From the NCBI GenBank assembly GCA_946411565.1, contig CAMKEM010000016.1:1-48014 (forward strand): a stretch of DNA of 48,014 nt, read 5' to 3'. How positions within the stretch are numbered: the first letter of the stretch is position 1; every line of letters starts with the position of its first letter. The DNA comes from an uncultured Prevotellaceae bacterium (lineage in GTDB: Bacteria; Bacteroidota; Bacteroidia; Bacteroidales; Bacteroidaceae). The translations under genes were made by a program, and so were the position numbers. Shown here piece by piece: positions 1-9,056 of the stretch. The notes under the pieces were generated by a model. It worked only from the letters and a program-made list of their open reading frames with translations. It made no database searches and had not been told where the DNA came from.

Positions 1-71
<71 letters not shown>

Positions 72-92
72 CAAATAGCACAAGAAAATATT

Positions 93-1772
93 ATGACAGA
101 AAGTAGCAGATATTTAAAATTCAACAAGACTGGCAAAACAGTTATTGCTTGTGATAAGAATGTAACCGAGGTTATCATTCCTGATAGTGTAACCAATATC
201 GCAGAGGACGCATTTGCACATTGCAAATCGCTCACTTCCATAGTTATTCCCGAAAGCGTAAATAAAATTGCAAGCTGGGCATTCAACGATTGTCCTTCCT
301 TAGTTTCTGTCGTAATCCCAAGCAATGTAAAGAAAATCAACGAAGGAACATTCTGCAATTGTACTTCCCTAAAATCCGTATCACTTCCCGATAGCATAAC
401 TAGTATTGGCGAAAGTGCCTTCTCTGGTTGTACAGCTCTCACCTCTATAAACCTCCCGGATGGCATAAAGAAGATTGAATTCAACACATTCTCTGAATGT
501 AAATCCCTTACATCTATCAACATTCCAGATAGTGTGACAAAGATTGATGATTCTGCATTCGAAGGCTGTGATGAGCTTAGAGAAATCATATTATCCAAAG
601 ATCACGTAAAATATATCAGTATCGGCGGAAAGATATATTCAAAAAAATCTTCTGCGCTCATTCTCAAATGCCAGTTTGAAGATGGTGCTCTTATCATTCC
701 CGACAATACGAAGAATATTGAATTCAACGCATTCGAAGGTTGCAAGATTATAACATCAGTAGAAATACCTAATTGCGTAAAGAAGATAGAGGATTGGGCT
801 TTTAAAGGTTGTAGTTTTCTAACATCTGTTTACATACCAGAAAGCGTGACAAGTATCGAGGAAGAAGTATTCGCTTCTTGTGATTCACTCAAGGAAATAA
901 CCGTTGCAGAGAACAACAAGAAATATGCGAGCATCGACGGTGTACTATATTCAAAAGACATATCAGAACTTATCCGTTGTCCGCAAACTAAGACTGGTGA
1001 TTTTGTAATTCCAGAAAGTGTGAAAAGTATAGCCATAGGTGCATTCAGCGGTTGCAGGAACCTTACAAGCATCACAATCAATAATGCTATAACAAGTATC
1101 GAAGAAAGGACATTTGACGGCTGTACAAGCCTCACCACTATCAATATTCCAAACAGCGTAAACCATATAGGTGAAAAAGCATTTAGGGGTTGTTCATCCT
1201 TAAAATCGATTACTATTCCTGATTGTATAAAAAGTATTGGAGGTTGGACATTTCATGAGTGTTCTTCACTTACCTCCGTCAATCTCCCTGACACCATTAC
1301 GCATATTGGAACATGTGCTTTTTCTGGATGCGTCAGCCTCAATTCTATCATTATCCCAAACAACGTAACTCATATCTGCGAAAATGCATTTGCAAGATGT
1401 AGTAGCCTCGTATCAATAAACATACCAAATAGCGTAACCTATATAGGAGCAAACGCATTTGCAAAGTGCACGAGTATCGTTTCTGTCAATATCTCGAATA
1501 GCGTAAAAAAGTTAGGAGAAGGGGCATTTCATAATTGCACCTCTCTAAAATCTATTACTATTCCCGATAGCATAACAAACATAGAAGATGGTACATTTAT
1601 TTGCTGCTCATCTCTCACCTCTGTTTCTATTCCCAACAGCGTGACAAGTATTGGAGATTGGGCTTTCGCCAACTGTACCGCCCTCACCTCTATTAATATT
1701 CCCCCAAAAGTAAAAAGTATAGGAGAGAATACTTTTAAGAATTGCAGTTCCTTAATAATTAAGGGAAACTGA
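93..1772 (+). CDS. BspA-like leucine-rich repeat protein (LRR_5), apparently without signal peptide
   Basis: This 559-residue protein consists almost entirely of roughly 23-residue repeats of the BspA/Treponema LRR type, with the pattern F-x-x-C-x-S-L-T-S-[IV]-x-I-P-[DN]-S-V-x-x-I. Two breaks in the LRR pattern (around residues 165-215 and 270-315) have the form KYxSIxGxIYSK...L(I)xxP, the inserts usually seen between LRR blocks in BspA proteins. Known relatives are mostly secreted or surface proteins that bind host matrix or other cells. The start at 93 (MTESSRYLKFN) is chosen because the frame is open further upstream only through the tRNA gene. From this start no signal peptide, lipobox or C-terminal sorting domain is visible, so export is doubtful. 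The start codon is 21 nt after the tRNA discriminator, and no promoter fits in that space, so co-transcription with the tRNA is likely. Function is unknown. Confidence 0.85.
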   Translation: MTESSRYLKFNKTGKTVIACDKNVTEVIIPDSVTNIAEDAFAHCKSLTSIVIPESVNKIASWAFNDCPSLVSVVIPSNVKKINEGTFCNCTSLKSVSLPDSITSIGESAFSGCTALTSINLPDGIKKIEFNTFSECKSLTSINIPDSVTKIDDSAFEGCDELREIILSKDHVKYISIGGKIYSKKSSALILKCQFEDGALIIPDNTKNIEFNAFEGCKIITSVEIPNCVKKIEDWAFKGCSFLTSVYIPESVTSIEEEVFASCDSLKEITVAENNKKYASIDGVLYSKDISELIRCPQTKTGDFVIPESVKSIAIGAFSGCRNLTSITINNAITSIEERTFDGCTSLTTINIPNSVNHIGEKAFRGCSSLKSITIPDCIKSIGGWTFHECSSLTSVNLPDTITHIGTCAFSGCVSLNSIIIPNNVTHICENAFARCSSLVSINIPNSVTYIGANAFAKCTSIVSVNISNSVKKLGEGAFHNCTSLKSITIPDSITNIEDGTFICCSSLTSVSIPNSVTSIGDWAFANCTALTSINIPPKVKSIGENTFKNCSSLIIKGN

Positions 1773-1870
1773 TTTATCTCTACTTCTTGACAAAAAGCCA
1801 ACAAAACCATCCTTTGAATTTTCTACAGAATAAACTTTTTACGTAAATTCGTCGAAACCGCGTTATATGC

Positions 1871-1980
1871 AAGTCCTATGTAGCTCCCTTGTGACTCCTA
1901 TGTAAGTCCCATTTTTCGCCTATTCCAAGGAACGGACCTAGAACGGTTTTGTAACGGTATTATAACGGACCTACGATGGA
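1871..1980. repeat. 11-bp-periodic dyad array A (TCC / GGA)
   Basis: TCC occurs at 1874, 1885, 1896 and 1907, each exactly 11 bp apart. GGA or GGT occurs at 1934, 1945, 1956, 1967 and 1978, again 11 bp apart, mostly inside AACGG. The two series mirror each other around 1921.5. The hinge (about 1906-1925), read on the minus strand, is GAATAGGCGAAAAATGGGA; it recurs with one extra A at 22752-22771 in array G. Confidence 0.75.
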
Positions 1981-2070
1981 GGAGGATTTATGCGTGTCTA
2001 TTTTTAATTGAAATTATTGAAATAATTGAAATCGTCCTCCTAACCACAGAACCGTACACATAAAAAAAAA

Positions 2071-2112
2071 CGGAGCATTCATTGCTGATGCTTCGTTATT
2101 GTTTATTTCTTT
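2071..2112 (+). terminator. Probable rho-independent terminator
   Basis: CGGAGCAT (2071-2078) pairs with ATGCTTCG (2088-2095) with one G-T wobble, loop TCATTGCTG, followed by a T-rich tail. A run of nine A precedes it, so it may also act leftward. It is the first good terminator after the tRNA/LRR transcript. The rest of the 0.93-kb gap (1773-2704) holds array A, a 12-bp imperfect inverted repeat (GGAGGAGGATTT / AAATCGTCCTCC) around three 9-bp ATTGAAAT repeats, and promoter-like sequences. Confidence 0.55.
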
Positions 2113-2323
2113 TATTTTTAATTTTCTACGGAAACAGTGTATCGTTAACCCTGTACTCTTTAAAATTTAACCTGTAATAACAATCTTTTTCCTATCAAAA
2201 AGCTCTTCCCTGATGAGCATATCATTATTAACAATTAAATTTTTTCTATCTTTTTACCTCTAAGCCTAATCTACCAAAATAGATTGGAACATTTCTCTTT
2301 AGCCAGATAAGTCAAATTTATTT

Positions 2324-2439
2324 TAACTTTGTCTTGGCAAAGTCGGACGTATCCAACTTTTTTGTTTGTTATCCGTTATTTGAATATAATCTTTATTACC
2401 GTTTCAGAGGCTTTTACCTTCTTAAGACGGTGCAAAATT
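2324..2439. promoter_or_regulatory. Convergent promoter-like -7 boxes
   Basis: A plus-strand TAACTTTG (2324-2331) and a minus-strand TAATTTTG (plus-strand CAAAATTA, about 2432-2439) point toward each other over about 100 bp with no convincing ORF. No clear -33 TTTG is visible for the plus box. It could yield short RNAs or be chance similarity in AT-rich DNA. Confidence 0.25.
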
Positions 2440-2635
2440 ACTAATTGTTTGCGAACACACCAAATATTTTTCAAGAAAAGTGATTGCTTTAAGTGTATTT
2501 TTGACATAAAACAACAAATTATGTGCAAAAACGCACAAGATTTTCACATTTATTTGCACAAAAACTTAGAAAGTTGTGCGCGTTTCCAGATTAATACATG
2601 TCCCGTGGATTATATTGTAAAAAAACACAAAATAT

Positions 2636-2666
2636 TTTGTTGTTTTGAAATAAAATAGTAATTTTG
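2636..2666 (+). promoter_or_regulatory. Bacteroidetes-type promoter
   Basis: TTTG (2636-2639), 19-nt spacer, TAATTTTG (2659-2666): an exact match to the Bacteroidetes -33/-7 consensus, placed 38 nt before the start codon at 2705. Confidence 0.75.
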
Positions 2667-2704
2667 CAGCCAAAATTAAAAAACGGTATAAAAAAACGGA
2701 AAAT

Positions 2705-3328
2705 ATGAAGAAGTATATTATCTTATTACTATTGTTTTGTGTAAAATCGGCATTCGCCCAAGTTATTCCTGACAGCGTTGACTTAAGAAACAATTCATAC
2801 TATGTTATGTTTGAGAACAACGTTCCTGCAGGAAACAAGTTTCAGATTGCGAGAAAGTGGTTTGCAACTAACTTTCAGAATTACAGGGACATAATAGTCA
2901 AGGAAGACCCTCGTGCCTGCAAGATTGTGTTGAAGCCTTTAGTACTTTACAAGTCAGATCCTTACTCCAAGTGCTACCTCTCAACAGAGCTTACTTTTGA
3001 ATGCACCAAAACCCAGTTCAGTCTCAAGTTCGACAACGTGAAGAAGAGAGCTGCATTCAGCACAATAGCTAATCTCGAGAGTGCAGATACAGTTTATCAG
3101 CAGAGCAAGTTCACAACCGACGTTGAGATTGGCAGATATCGCAGATATCACGAACTGAAGGGCAAGACAGCCCCTACGGCTGACGAGCTGAAGGAGATGA
3201 AAAATTATGCATACTTTGACGAATATACGGAAGACGCTCTTCGCAAAGAGAATATGGCTAACTACAGCGAATTGCAGAAGATTGTAGCAGAGATTGTCAA
3301 TATGCTAAAACTCACGCTGGAAGAATAG
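2705..3328 (+). CDS. Small secreted protein, DUF4468-like
   Basis: This 207-residue protein begins with a clear signal peptide (MKKYIILLLLFCVKSAFAQ, cleavage likely after AFA). The mature part has an early FQIARKWFATNF segment followed by alternating strands, then a lysine/glutamate-rich C-terminal half with helical character. This matches what I recall of Bacteroidales DUF4468 proteins with a TBP-like fold (a conserved W in the first helix, then K-I-V-x-K-P and Y-x-L-T-x-E-x strands). The assignment is by eye and the biochemical role of the family is unknown. The gene stands alone between its own promoter and a strong hairpin. The likely location is the periplasm or outer-membrane inner face; no lipobox is present. 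Confidence 0.7.
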   Translation: MKKYIILLLLFCVKSAFAQVIPDSVDLRNNSYYVMFENNVPAGNKFQIARKWFATNFQNYRDIIVKEDPRACKIVLKPLVLYKSDPYSKCYLSTELTFECTKTQFSLKFDNVKKRAAFSTIANLESADTVYQQSKFTTDVEIGRYRRYHELKGKTAPTADELKEMKNYAYFDEYTEDALRKENMANYSELQKIVAEIVNMLKLTLEE

Positions 3329-3357
3329 CACCTAACGACAAAATAATTGCCAATAGC

Positions 3358-3404
3358 GCCCCGAAGGGGCAATAAGCCACAAGCCCAGGGCATCGCCCTG
3401 GGCT
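3358..3404 (+). terminator. Double hairpin, terminator or REP-like palindrome
   Basis: The small hairpin GCCCC-GAA-GGGGC (3358-3370) is followed by a perfect 10-bp stem AGCCCAGGGC/GCCCTGGGCT with loop ATC (3382-3404) and then ATTTGCTTG. It lies 30 nt after the preceding stop codon. The tail is only modestly T-rich, so it could also be a dispersed palindrome. Confidence 0.55.
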
Positions 3405-3528
3405 ATTTGCTTGTTGGCCTTGCTGGCCGCCTATCAGACATATACGGATAATCACACATAAAAATACAGCTTACTGCCATTCTGAAAATTCATCTAATCC
3501 ACGCGAAAAACACCTTATATATTAGTTT

Positions 3529-3730
3529 CACTAGTGTCCCGTTAAATCTAATATTCACGATTTGAATTGATCACGTATTCGTAAAATACTGATAATCAGT
3601 GGTCGTTTTTCTTATGAAGAGTAATTCAAGAGAATTGCGAATTCAAATCGATTTACATCAAGAATTATTACAACATCTTGATATTTAGAGTCTTATAAAT
3701 ATCTTCCTGAATTTTAACGGGACACTAGTG
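3529..3730. mobile_element. 202-bp MITE with 18-bp terminal inverted repeats and 9-bp target duplication
   Basis: The left end CACTAGTGTCCCGTTAAA (3529-3546) and right end TTTAACGGGACACTAGTG (3713-3730) are perfect 18-bp inverted repeats. The element is flanked on both sides, with no gap, by TATTAGTTT (3520-3528 and 3731-3739), a 9-bp direct repeat. The inside has no transposase and only a 24-codon ORF, so it must be mobilised in trans. A 9-bp duplication is typical of the IS4 group (IS10/IS50-like), but the parent family is not established. It sits 67 bp upstream of the -7 box of the pectinesterase gene. Confidence 0.85.
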
Positions 3731-3796
3731 TATTAGTTTTTACCTACATCTACTATTTTTTTCCGAAAAAAATTATACGATTTTAGATTTTTTTAT

Positions 3797-3804
3797 TAAC
3801 TTTG
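3797..3804 (+). promoter_or_regulatory. Promoter -7 box for the pectinesterase gene
   Basis: TAACTTTG matches TAnnTTTG and lies 53 nt before the ATG at 3858. No TTTG is found at the usual -33 position, so an activator may be needed. Confidence 0.55.
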
Positions 3805-3857
3805 CACGCGAACTCTGACAATAAATTTCATTAAATAACTAACTTAAAAAATTAACT

Positions 3858-6800
3858 ATGAGAAAAATTCGTACTCTTCTTGCGTTATGCCTCATTCTTA
3901 TGGGTGTGACATCCGCAATGGCCGCTGACGGAAGTACTTTCAAGGACTTCTCGATCGACCTTACGAAAGAAAGCCCGACTATACCTGAAGGTGTAGAACA
4001 GGTTTCTTATCCACAGAACGGCGTTCAGTACAACGGAGCTCAGCATGGATGGTGCTGGTTCGCAGTAAAGTTTGCCGTTGATGGTCCTGTAAAGATTACC
4101 CTTGGTGGTTGTAAGTACATCAACGAGGGCTACGAGGGCTTTGTAACTGATGGTGATGGCAACAAGCTTGGCGACATCAAGAACAAGACCGCTAATTGCT
4201 ATGACCAGGATGGTAGCAGCGCATCATTCGAGTACAATGGCGAGGCTAAAACCCTCATCGTGTATTGTGGTCAGTATTGCCCATACCTCGAGGTAAAGAA
4301 GGCTGAGGCTTCTGCACCTGTTGCAGGTTTCCAGAACTTCACTATCGACCTAACAAAGAATCCTATCGGCGATCTTCCTACTGGCGTAACACAGGTTTCT
4401 TATCCAAAGAATGGTCTTCAGTACAACGGAGCTCAGCATGGATGGTGCTGGTTCGCAGCAAAGTTTGCTGTTGACGGTCCTGTAAAGATTACTGTCGGTG
4501 GTTGCCAGTACATCAACGACGGCTATGAAGGCTATGTAACTGATGGCGACGGCAACAAGCTCGGCGACCTCAAGAACAAGACAGAAGGATGCTATGACCC
4601 AAATCAGCCAGACGCAAATCTTGCTACATTCGAATATAAGGGCGGAGCTAACACCCTTGTTGTATATTGTGGTCAGTATTGCCCAATTCTCAAGGTTGAG
4701 AAGATGGAGGCAAATGTTGCAGAAAAGACTATCTTCAAGACTAACTTCAAGGATTGGGATGCAGCAAAGGCAAGCGATACTGAGACAACAATAAAGAAGA
4801 CCACAAGCGATGATCAGGAACTTACTTTCTCTCTGTTGAGAACTTTGGTTGACCCTGCAGGTACAGACAATAAGTTCAGTGCTGAGTGCATCACAGAAGG
4901 CTATCTGAGATGTGAAAAGTCAAAGGACGGCGATGCTCTTCCTTACATCAAGACTTCTACTCTCGCAAGCGTTACATCCGTTAAGTTCGTACATGCAGCA
5001 ACAGGCGGTAACCGTGGCTGGGGCCTCAAGGTCAAGGGTGACGGTGATGATGACTGGGTAATTGTTTCTAAGGACTTCGCAGATCAAAAGGGTACAGAGG
5101 TTACCGTTGACGTAAACCGTACAAACGTTCAGCTCTGGTTCTACAACCTCACTCCTGCACAGTACGCATTCCTTACATCTCTTGAGATCAAGGGTAAGGT
5201 AGAGGTTGAGCCTCGTAGCTTCGAGAACTTCACAGTTGATTTCCGTACAGATCCTTATACCGTTGTTGCTCCTAAAACCGGTCTTCCAAATGGCGTAACA
5301 TACGATGGTGGTACTTTCCACGATGCACAGCATGGTTATAGCAATGTTAAGATGACAGTTCCAGTTGATGGTCCTGTTAAGTTCACTATTGGTAATAGCG
5401 CATACACAGATCAGGCAACTGTAAGCATTGACGGTGGTGATCCTATCGCTATTGAGACATTGGGCGCAACTGACAACAGATTTGGTGAGTACACCAAGAA
5501 CGCTGTATATACATATAATGAAGAGAAGGCAGCTACCCTGACATTCAATCTCGGCAAATACTGCCCTTACATCATTGCAGAGGCTTGCGACTTCATCCCT
5601 TCTGCGGTAGTTTCTTACTTCAACACAGATGGTAAGCTTATCGGTGAGGAGACCGTTGCAGGTAACTCAGAACTTAAGTTCAAGTATTCTGCTGCTGACG
5701 TAACAGTTCCTGAAGGTCAGGCATTCCGTGGCTGGTTCGACGGCAAGTCAGCTTCAGCCAAGAAGGTTAAGGAGGGTGTTGCTCTCACAGAGGACATCAA
5801 GCTTTATGCAAAGGCTACTCCTATTGAGGTTGCTAAGCTCGGTGCAAACTACAACTATGCTCTCAACGACGCAGCTTTCTATCCAGAGGATCATGAGTTG
5901 TTCAACACAACTGGTGCATTCCATGATACTCAGCATGGTTTCGAATTCAAAGCAAACCAGAATCTTAGCGTAGATGTTGCAGGTAACGCAGTTCTCGTTC
6001 TTACCACTTGTATGTACCCAGACAAGCAAGAAATCCCTTGTGAACTAACTGTAAAGGATGCAGCAGGCAATACTATCGGTGAGACAATCGTCCTCCCTAT
6101 TGCAGGTGCAAGTGATGGTACAACTGTTTCATACTCATACAATGGTCCTGCTACAACTCTTACCGCAACATTCAGTAACACGGCCTATATCCACAATGTT
6201 TCTGTATATAATGTAAAGGACGTTCCTACAAAGAACGAGAATGGTTACTATGAGATTGCTTCTGGTGATGCAAGCGGCTTTATCCTCGCTCTCCAGTCAG
6301 CAAAGGATGGTGACAAGATCTTCCTTCCTAACGGCACATACGATTTCGGTGAGACAGTTCTTACAACAATCGCAGTAAACAACCTGTCTATCATCGGTGA
6401 GTCAATGGATAAGACTATCATCCGCAATGCTCCAGACAAGTCAAAGGAGAGTATCAATGCAACTGCTACTTTGGTGAACACATCAAAGAACCTCTATATG
6501 CAGGATCTTACTATCCAGAATGATCTTGACTACTATGCAATAGGTGGTACTGGTCGTGCAGTAGCTTTCCAGGATAAGGGTGCAAACACAATTCTTAAGA
6601 ACGTGAAGATGCTCTCTCATCAGGATACCTACTACTCAAACAACACTAACAACACATACTTTGAGGATTGTGAGGTTCACGGTTGTGTTGACTATCTCTG
6701 CGGTGACGGTAACGTAATCTACAACCGTTGTAAGTTCGTGAACGAGTCTCGTACAAAGGGCAAGAAGAGTGGTTCTGACATTCTTTGTGCTCCTGAGACA

Positions 6801-8429
6801 ACAGACGCTTGTAAGTGGGGTTATACATTCCTTGACTGTAGCGTATCAAGCAACTGTGAGGACTTCACATTGGCTCGCGCATGGAGCAACGTGCCAAAAG
6901 CACAGTTCATCCGTACAAAGATTCTTGACAATGCTCTCGCTGCAGAGCGTTTCTGCAAGACAGGTATCAACGTAGTACCTGAGAGATTCGGTGAGTTTGC
7001 TACCACTAACTCTGTTGGTAACATCTCAACTCCTGCAAGCAATAAGATTGAGTTCATAGGTAAGTCTGGCAACAAGGAACTCGAGACAGTTCTTTCTGCT
7101 GATGAAGCTGCTCAGTACACAGTAGCTAACATCTTCGGTGAGTGGGCTCCAGATAAGATTGCTGCTCAGGTAACTGACAAGGACAACGGTAGCGTATTCC
7201 TCGTAAATGGCAAGATTACAACAGTTCGTCCACTTGAAGGAAAGTATCGTATTGCAAATGCTCGTGGTGGTTTCGGTCCTGTTATCGACCTTACAGAAAT
7301 CTACCAGATTGACGGTAAGGATGTTACAGCTCAGTACATCAAGAATGCTGACCTCGCACAGGAGTACGAAGGCTGGACAATGAATAACTTCATGAAAGTT
7401 ATTGACGAGAACGGCAACAGAATTCTCGATGATAATAAGAAAGAAGTTTATTTTGGCAAACAGGCTAACTCTGGTTCTGCAACAGAGGCATACGCTGGTT
7501 GGAGCGACTGCGCTGTAACTGATTATTCTATGACCCAGAAGATTAAGCTTCCTGCAGGTAAATACAAGTTGGTTGGTCAGGCATTCTATCGTCAGGAGCT
7601 CGTTTACAACTCAAATCCTACCAAGTCTCTCGCATTCCTCAAGGCTGGCGACCAGAAGGTTGCAATCAAGACTCTTGGAAGTGTAACAGCCAAGAACTAT
7701 GCTAACGACAAGAACGAAGCTGCAGGTGTACTCTCTTCTGGAATGTACGACAATGAGGTAACATTCGAAGTTGTAGGTAATAGTGAAATCGAGATCGGTA
7801 TCGTTGGAACATTTGACGAGAAACAGTCATGGGCTGCTGTTGGTGGCTTCAAGCTCTATGACATGGGACAGAAGGCTGACATTATTGACATGACAAGTAA
7901 GATCACTAACAACAGCTTCGAGAACGGTCTGGAGAACTGGACTGTTGAAGGTGACTGGGCAGAACAGAATGGTAATAATGAGAAGGTAAAGGTTGGTACT
8001 CGCTATGCAGAGAAGTGGCAGAATGCAGGTGCTCTTCCTGCAGGTAAGCTCTCTCAGACAATCGAGGGTCTTGAAAATGGTAAGTACATCTTAAAGGCTT
8101 CTGCTATCGCTACTGCTGAGGGCACACAGCTCTTCGCTAACGATCAGACCGTTGCTGCTCCAACAAAGGCTTCAATCATCAGCGTTGAGGTTGAGGTTAC
8201 TGACCACAAGCTCACTATCGGTTTCGAGCGTACAGCCGAGAACCAGGCTAACTGGGTTGCTGTTGATAACTTCCAGCTCTTCTACGTTCAGAACGAGCCA
8301 GCAACAGCTATCGAGACTGTTACTATTGCTACAACAAAGGATGCTCCTAAGAAGTTCTTCAAGAATGGCAAGATTGTCATCATCAAGAATGGTAAGGCAT
8401 ACAATGTTGCAGGTGTAGAGTTGAAATAA
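3858..8429 (+). CDS. Large secreted multidomain pectinesterase (CE8)
   Basis: This 1523-residue protein starts with a signal peptide (cleavage after AMA, about residue 22). Four related modules follow, each with an [AT]QHG[WYF] motif, near residues 25-150, 155-285, 460-565 and 655-780; the first two are almost identical. Residues about 290-450 form an unassigned domain. About 580-650 resembles an InlB/Listeria-Bacteroides repeat (FRGWFDG...YAKA). The catalytic pectin methylesterase beta-helix covers about 800-1110: QDTYY with Q922 and acid/base D923, VDYLCGDG with nucleophile D945, and LARAW with R1007, matching plant and Erwinia PME active sites. Two further jelly-roll-like regions follow. 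The protein ends in KKFFKNGKIVIIKNG..., a tail often seen on exported Prevotella proteins, probably a sorting signal. It would remove methyl groups from homogalacturonan so that the pectate lyase downstream can cut it. Confidence 0.9.
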   Translation: MRKIRTLLALCLILMGVTSAMAADGSTFKDFSIDLTKESPTIPEGVEQVSYPQNGVQYNGAQHGWCWFAVKFAVDGPVKITLGGCKYINEGYEGFVTDGDGNKLGDIKNKTANCYDQDGSSASFEYNGEAKTLIVYCGQYCPYLEVKKAEASAPVAGFQNFTIDLTKNPIGDLPTGVTQVSYPKNGLQYNGAQHGWCWFAAKFAVDGPVKITVGGCQYINDGYEGYVTDGDGNKLGDLKNKTEGCYDPNQPDANLATFEYKGGANTLVVYCGQYCPILKVEKMEANVAEKTIFKTNFKDWDAAKASDTETTIKKTTSDDQELTFSLLRTLVDPAGTDNKFSAECITEGYLRCEKSKDGDALPYIKTSTLASVTSVKFVHAATGGNRGWGLKVKGDGDDDWVIVSKDFADQKGTEVTVDVNRTNVQLWFYNLTPAQYAFLTSLEIKGKVEVEPRSFENFTVDFRTDPYTVVAPKTGLPNGVTYDGGTFHDAQHGYSNVKMTVPVDGPVKFTIGNSAYTDQATVSIDGGDPIAIETLGATDNRFGEYTKNAVYTYNEEKAATLTFNLGKYCPYIIAEACDFIPSAVVSYFNTDGKLIGEETVAGNSELKFKYSAADVTVPEGQAFRGWFDGKSASAKKVKEGVALTEDIKLYAKATPIEVAKLGANYNYALNDAAFYPEDHELFNTTGAFHDTQHGFEFKANQNLSVDVAGNAVLVLTTCMYPDKQEIPCELTVKDAAGNTIGETIVLPIAGASDGTTVSYSYNGPATTLTATFSNTAYIHNVSVYNVKDVPTKNENGYYEIASGDASGFILALQSAKDGDKIFLPNGTYDFGETVLTTIAVNNLSIIGESMDKTIIRNAPDKSKESINATATLVNTSKNLYMQDLTIQNDLDYYAIGGTGRAVAFQDKGANTILKNVKMLSHQDTYYSNNTNNTYFEDCEVHGCVDYLCGDGNVIYNRCKFVNESRTKGKKSGSDILCAPETTDACKWGYTFLDCSVSSNCEDFTLARAWSNVPKAQFIRTKILDNALAAERFCKTGINVVPERFGEFATTNSVGNISTPASNKIEFIGKSGNKELETVLSADEAAQYTVANIFGEWAPDKIAAQVTDKDNGSVFLVNGKITTVRPLEGKYRIANARGGFGPVIDLTEIYQIDGKDVTAQYIKNADLAQEYEGWTMNNFMKVIDENGNRILDDNKKEVYFGKQANSGSATEAYAGWSDCAVTDYSMTQKIKLPAGKYKLVGQAFYRQELVYNSNPTKSLAFLKAGDQKVAIKTLGSVTAKNYANDKNEAAGVLSSGMYDNEVTFEVVGNSEIEIGIVGTFDEKQSWAAVGGFKLYDMGQKADIIDMTSKITNNSFENGLENWTVEGDWAEQNGNNEKVKVGTRYAEKWQNAGALPAGKLSQTIEGLENGKYILKASAIATAEGTQLFANDQTVAAPTKASIISVEVEVTDHKLTIGFERTAENQANWVAVDNFQLFYVQNEPATAIETVTIATTKDAPKKFFKNGKIVIIKNGKAYNVAGVELK

Positions 8430-8451
8430 CATCAACTAAAATACTCAAATA

Positions 8452-8486
8452 AGAGAGGTGTTGCCAAAATGGCAACACCTCTTTTG
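8452..8486 (+). terminator. Rho-independent terminator of the pectinesterase gene
   Basis: A perfect 12-bp stem AGAGGTGTTGCC / GGCAACACCTCT with loop AAAAT (8454-8482) is followed by TTTTG, 24 nt after the stop codon. Confidence 0.9.
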
Positions 8487-8623
8487 TTTCCTGACATACA
8501 AATAATTAACAGCAATAGCACCATAGCCACGTTTTGCGAATTAGTGTTTTTATACGAAAAATGAGAATATCATTTGAAAGTTGAGAAAATTAGCACTATA
8601 ATCACAAAAAACTTGCAATTTTT

Positions 8624-8654
8624 CTTGCATTTTCAAAAAAAATCATTATCTTTG
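8624..8654 (+). promoter_or_regulatory. Promoter of a probable small RNA
   Basis: CTTG (8624-8627), 19-nt spacer, TATCTTTG (8647-8654). The box is followed by a compact transcribed-looking unit and is separate from the pectate lyase promoter 300 bp further on. Confidence 0.6.
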
Positions 8655-8660
8655 CAACGT

Positions 8661-8735
8661 GTTTTTCATGGTATTTAGATTATTAAGGTTAATATGCACC
8701 CATAGCCTGTGAAGGTTGTGGGTGTTTCATATAAG
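8661..8735 (+). ncRNA. Candidate small RNA or attenuated leader
   Basis: After the promoter comes a tract GTGTTTTTCATGGTATTTAG, then AAGGTTAA, then a 12-bp hairpin CACCCATAGCCT-gtga-AGGTTGTGGGTG (8698-8725, two G-T wobbles), then TTTCAT. I recall similar leaders (GTGTTTTTCATAGTATTAGATTT-like start, AAGGTTAA, GC hairpin, T run) in other Bacteroidales genomes but can name no Rfam family. No ORF is present. It could be a free sRNA of about 75 nt or the attenuated leader of the pectate lyase gene. Confidence 0.45.
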
Positions 8736-8950
8736 GTGATTTAGCCATCAAACTTTCTGCACTTCATTTCACCTCTCAAACACCAATCTATCAATAATGA
8801 AATCACAAATGTGAATGTGTGCGATAACACCAATAATTTATGCCAATAACGCATAAACGAAAGAACAAAAGGTTTTTGGTTTAAAAAATGTAAAAGAACA
8901 CCCCAAAATCAGGAATATGAAACAATTTTGCAAAAAAAACGAGAAAATCC

Positions 8951-8981
8951 TTTGTCGTTTCTACTTTTTTTTGTATATTTG
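8951..8981 (+). promoter_or_regulatory. Bacteroidetes-type promoter of the pectate lyase gene
   Basis: TTTG (8951-8954), 19-nt spacer, TATATTTG (8974-8981), followed by a 75-nt leader before the ATG at 9057. Confidence 0.75.
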
Positions 8982-9056
8982 CCACAGAAGTTGAAAAGAC
9001 TCCTTACATTTGTTTCCAAATAAAAAACCTTTATTTCCACGATAATACCTGATGTT

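Noticed and set aside
2329..2658. 109-codon plus-strand ORF
   Set aside because: AT-rich spacer with promoter-like boxes; the translation has no family resemblance and ends inside the next gene's promoter.
3614..3688. 24-codon ORF inside the MITE
   Set aside because: Too short and without recognisable similarity; no transposase motif.
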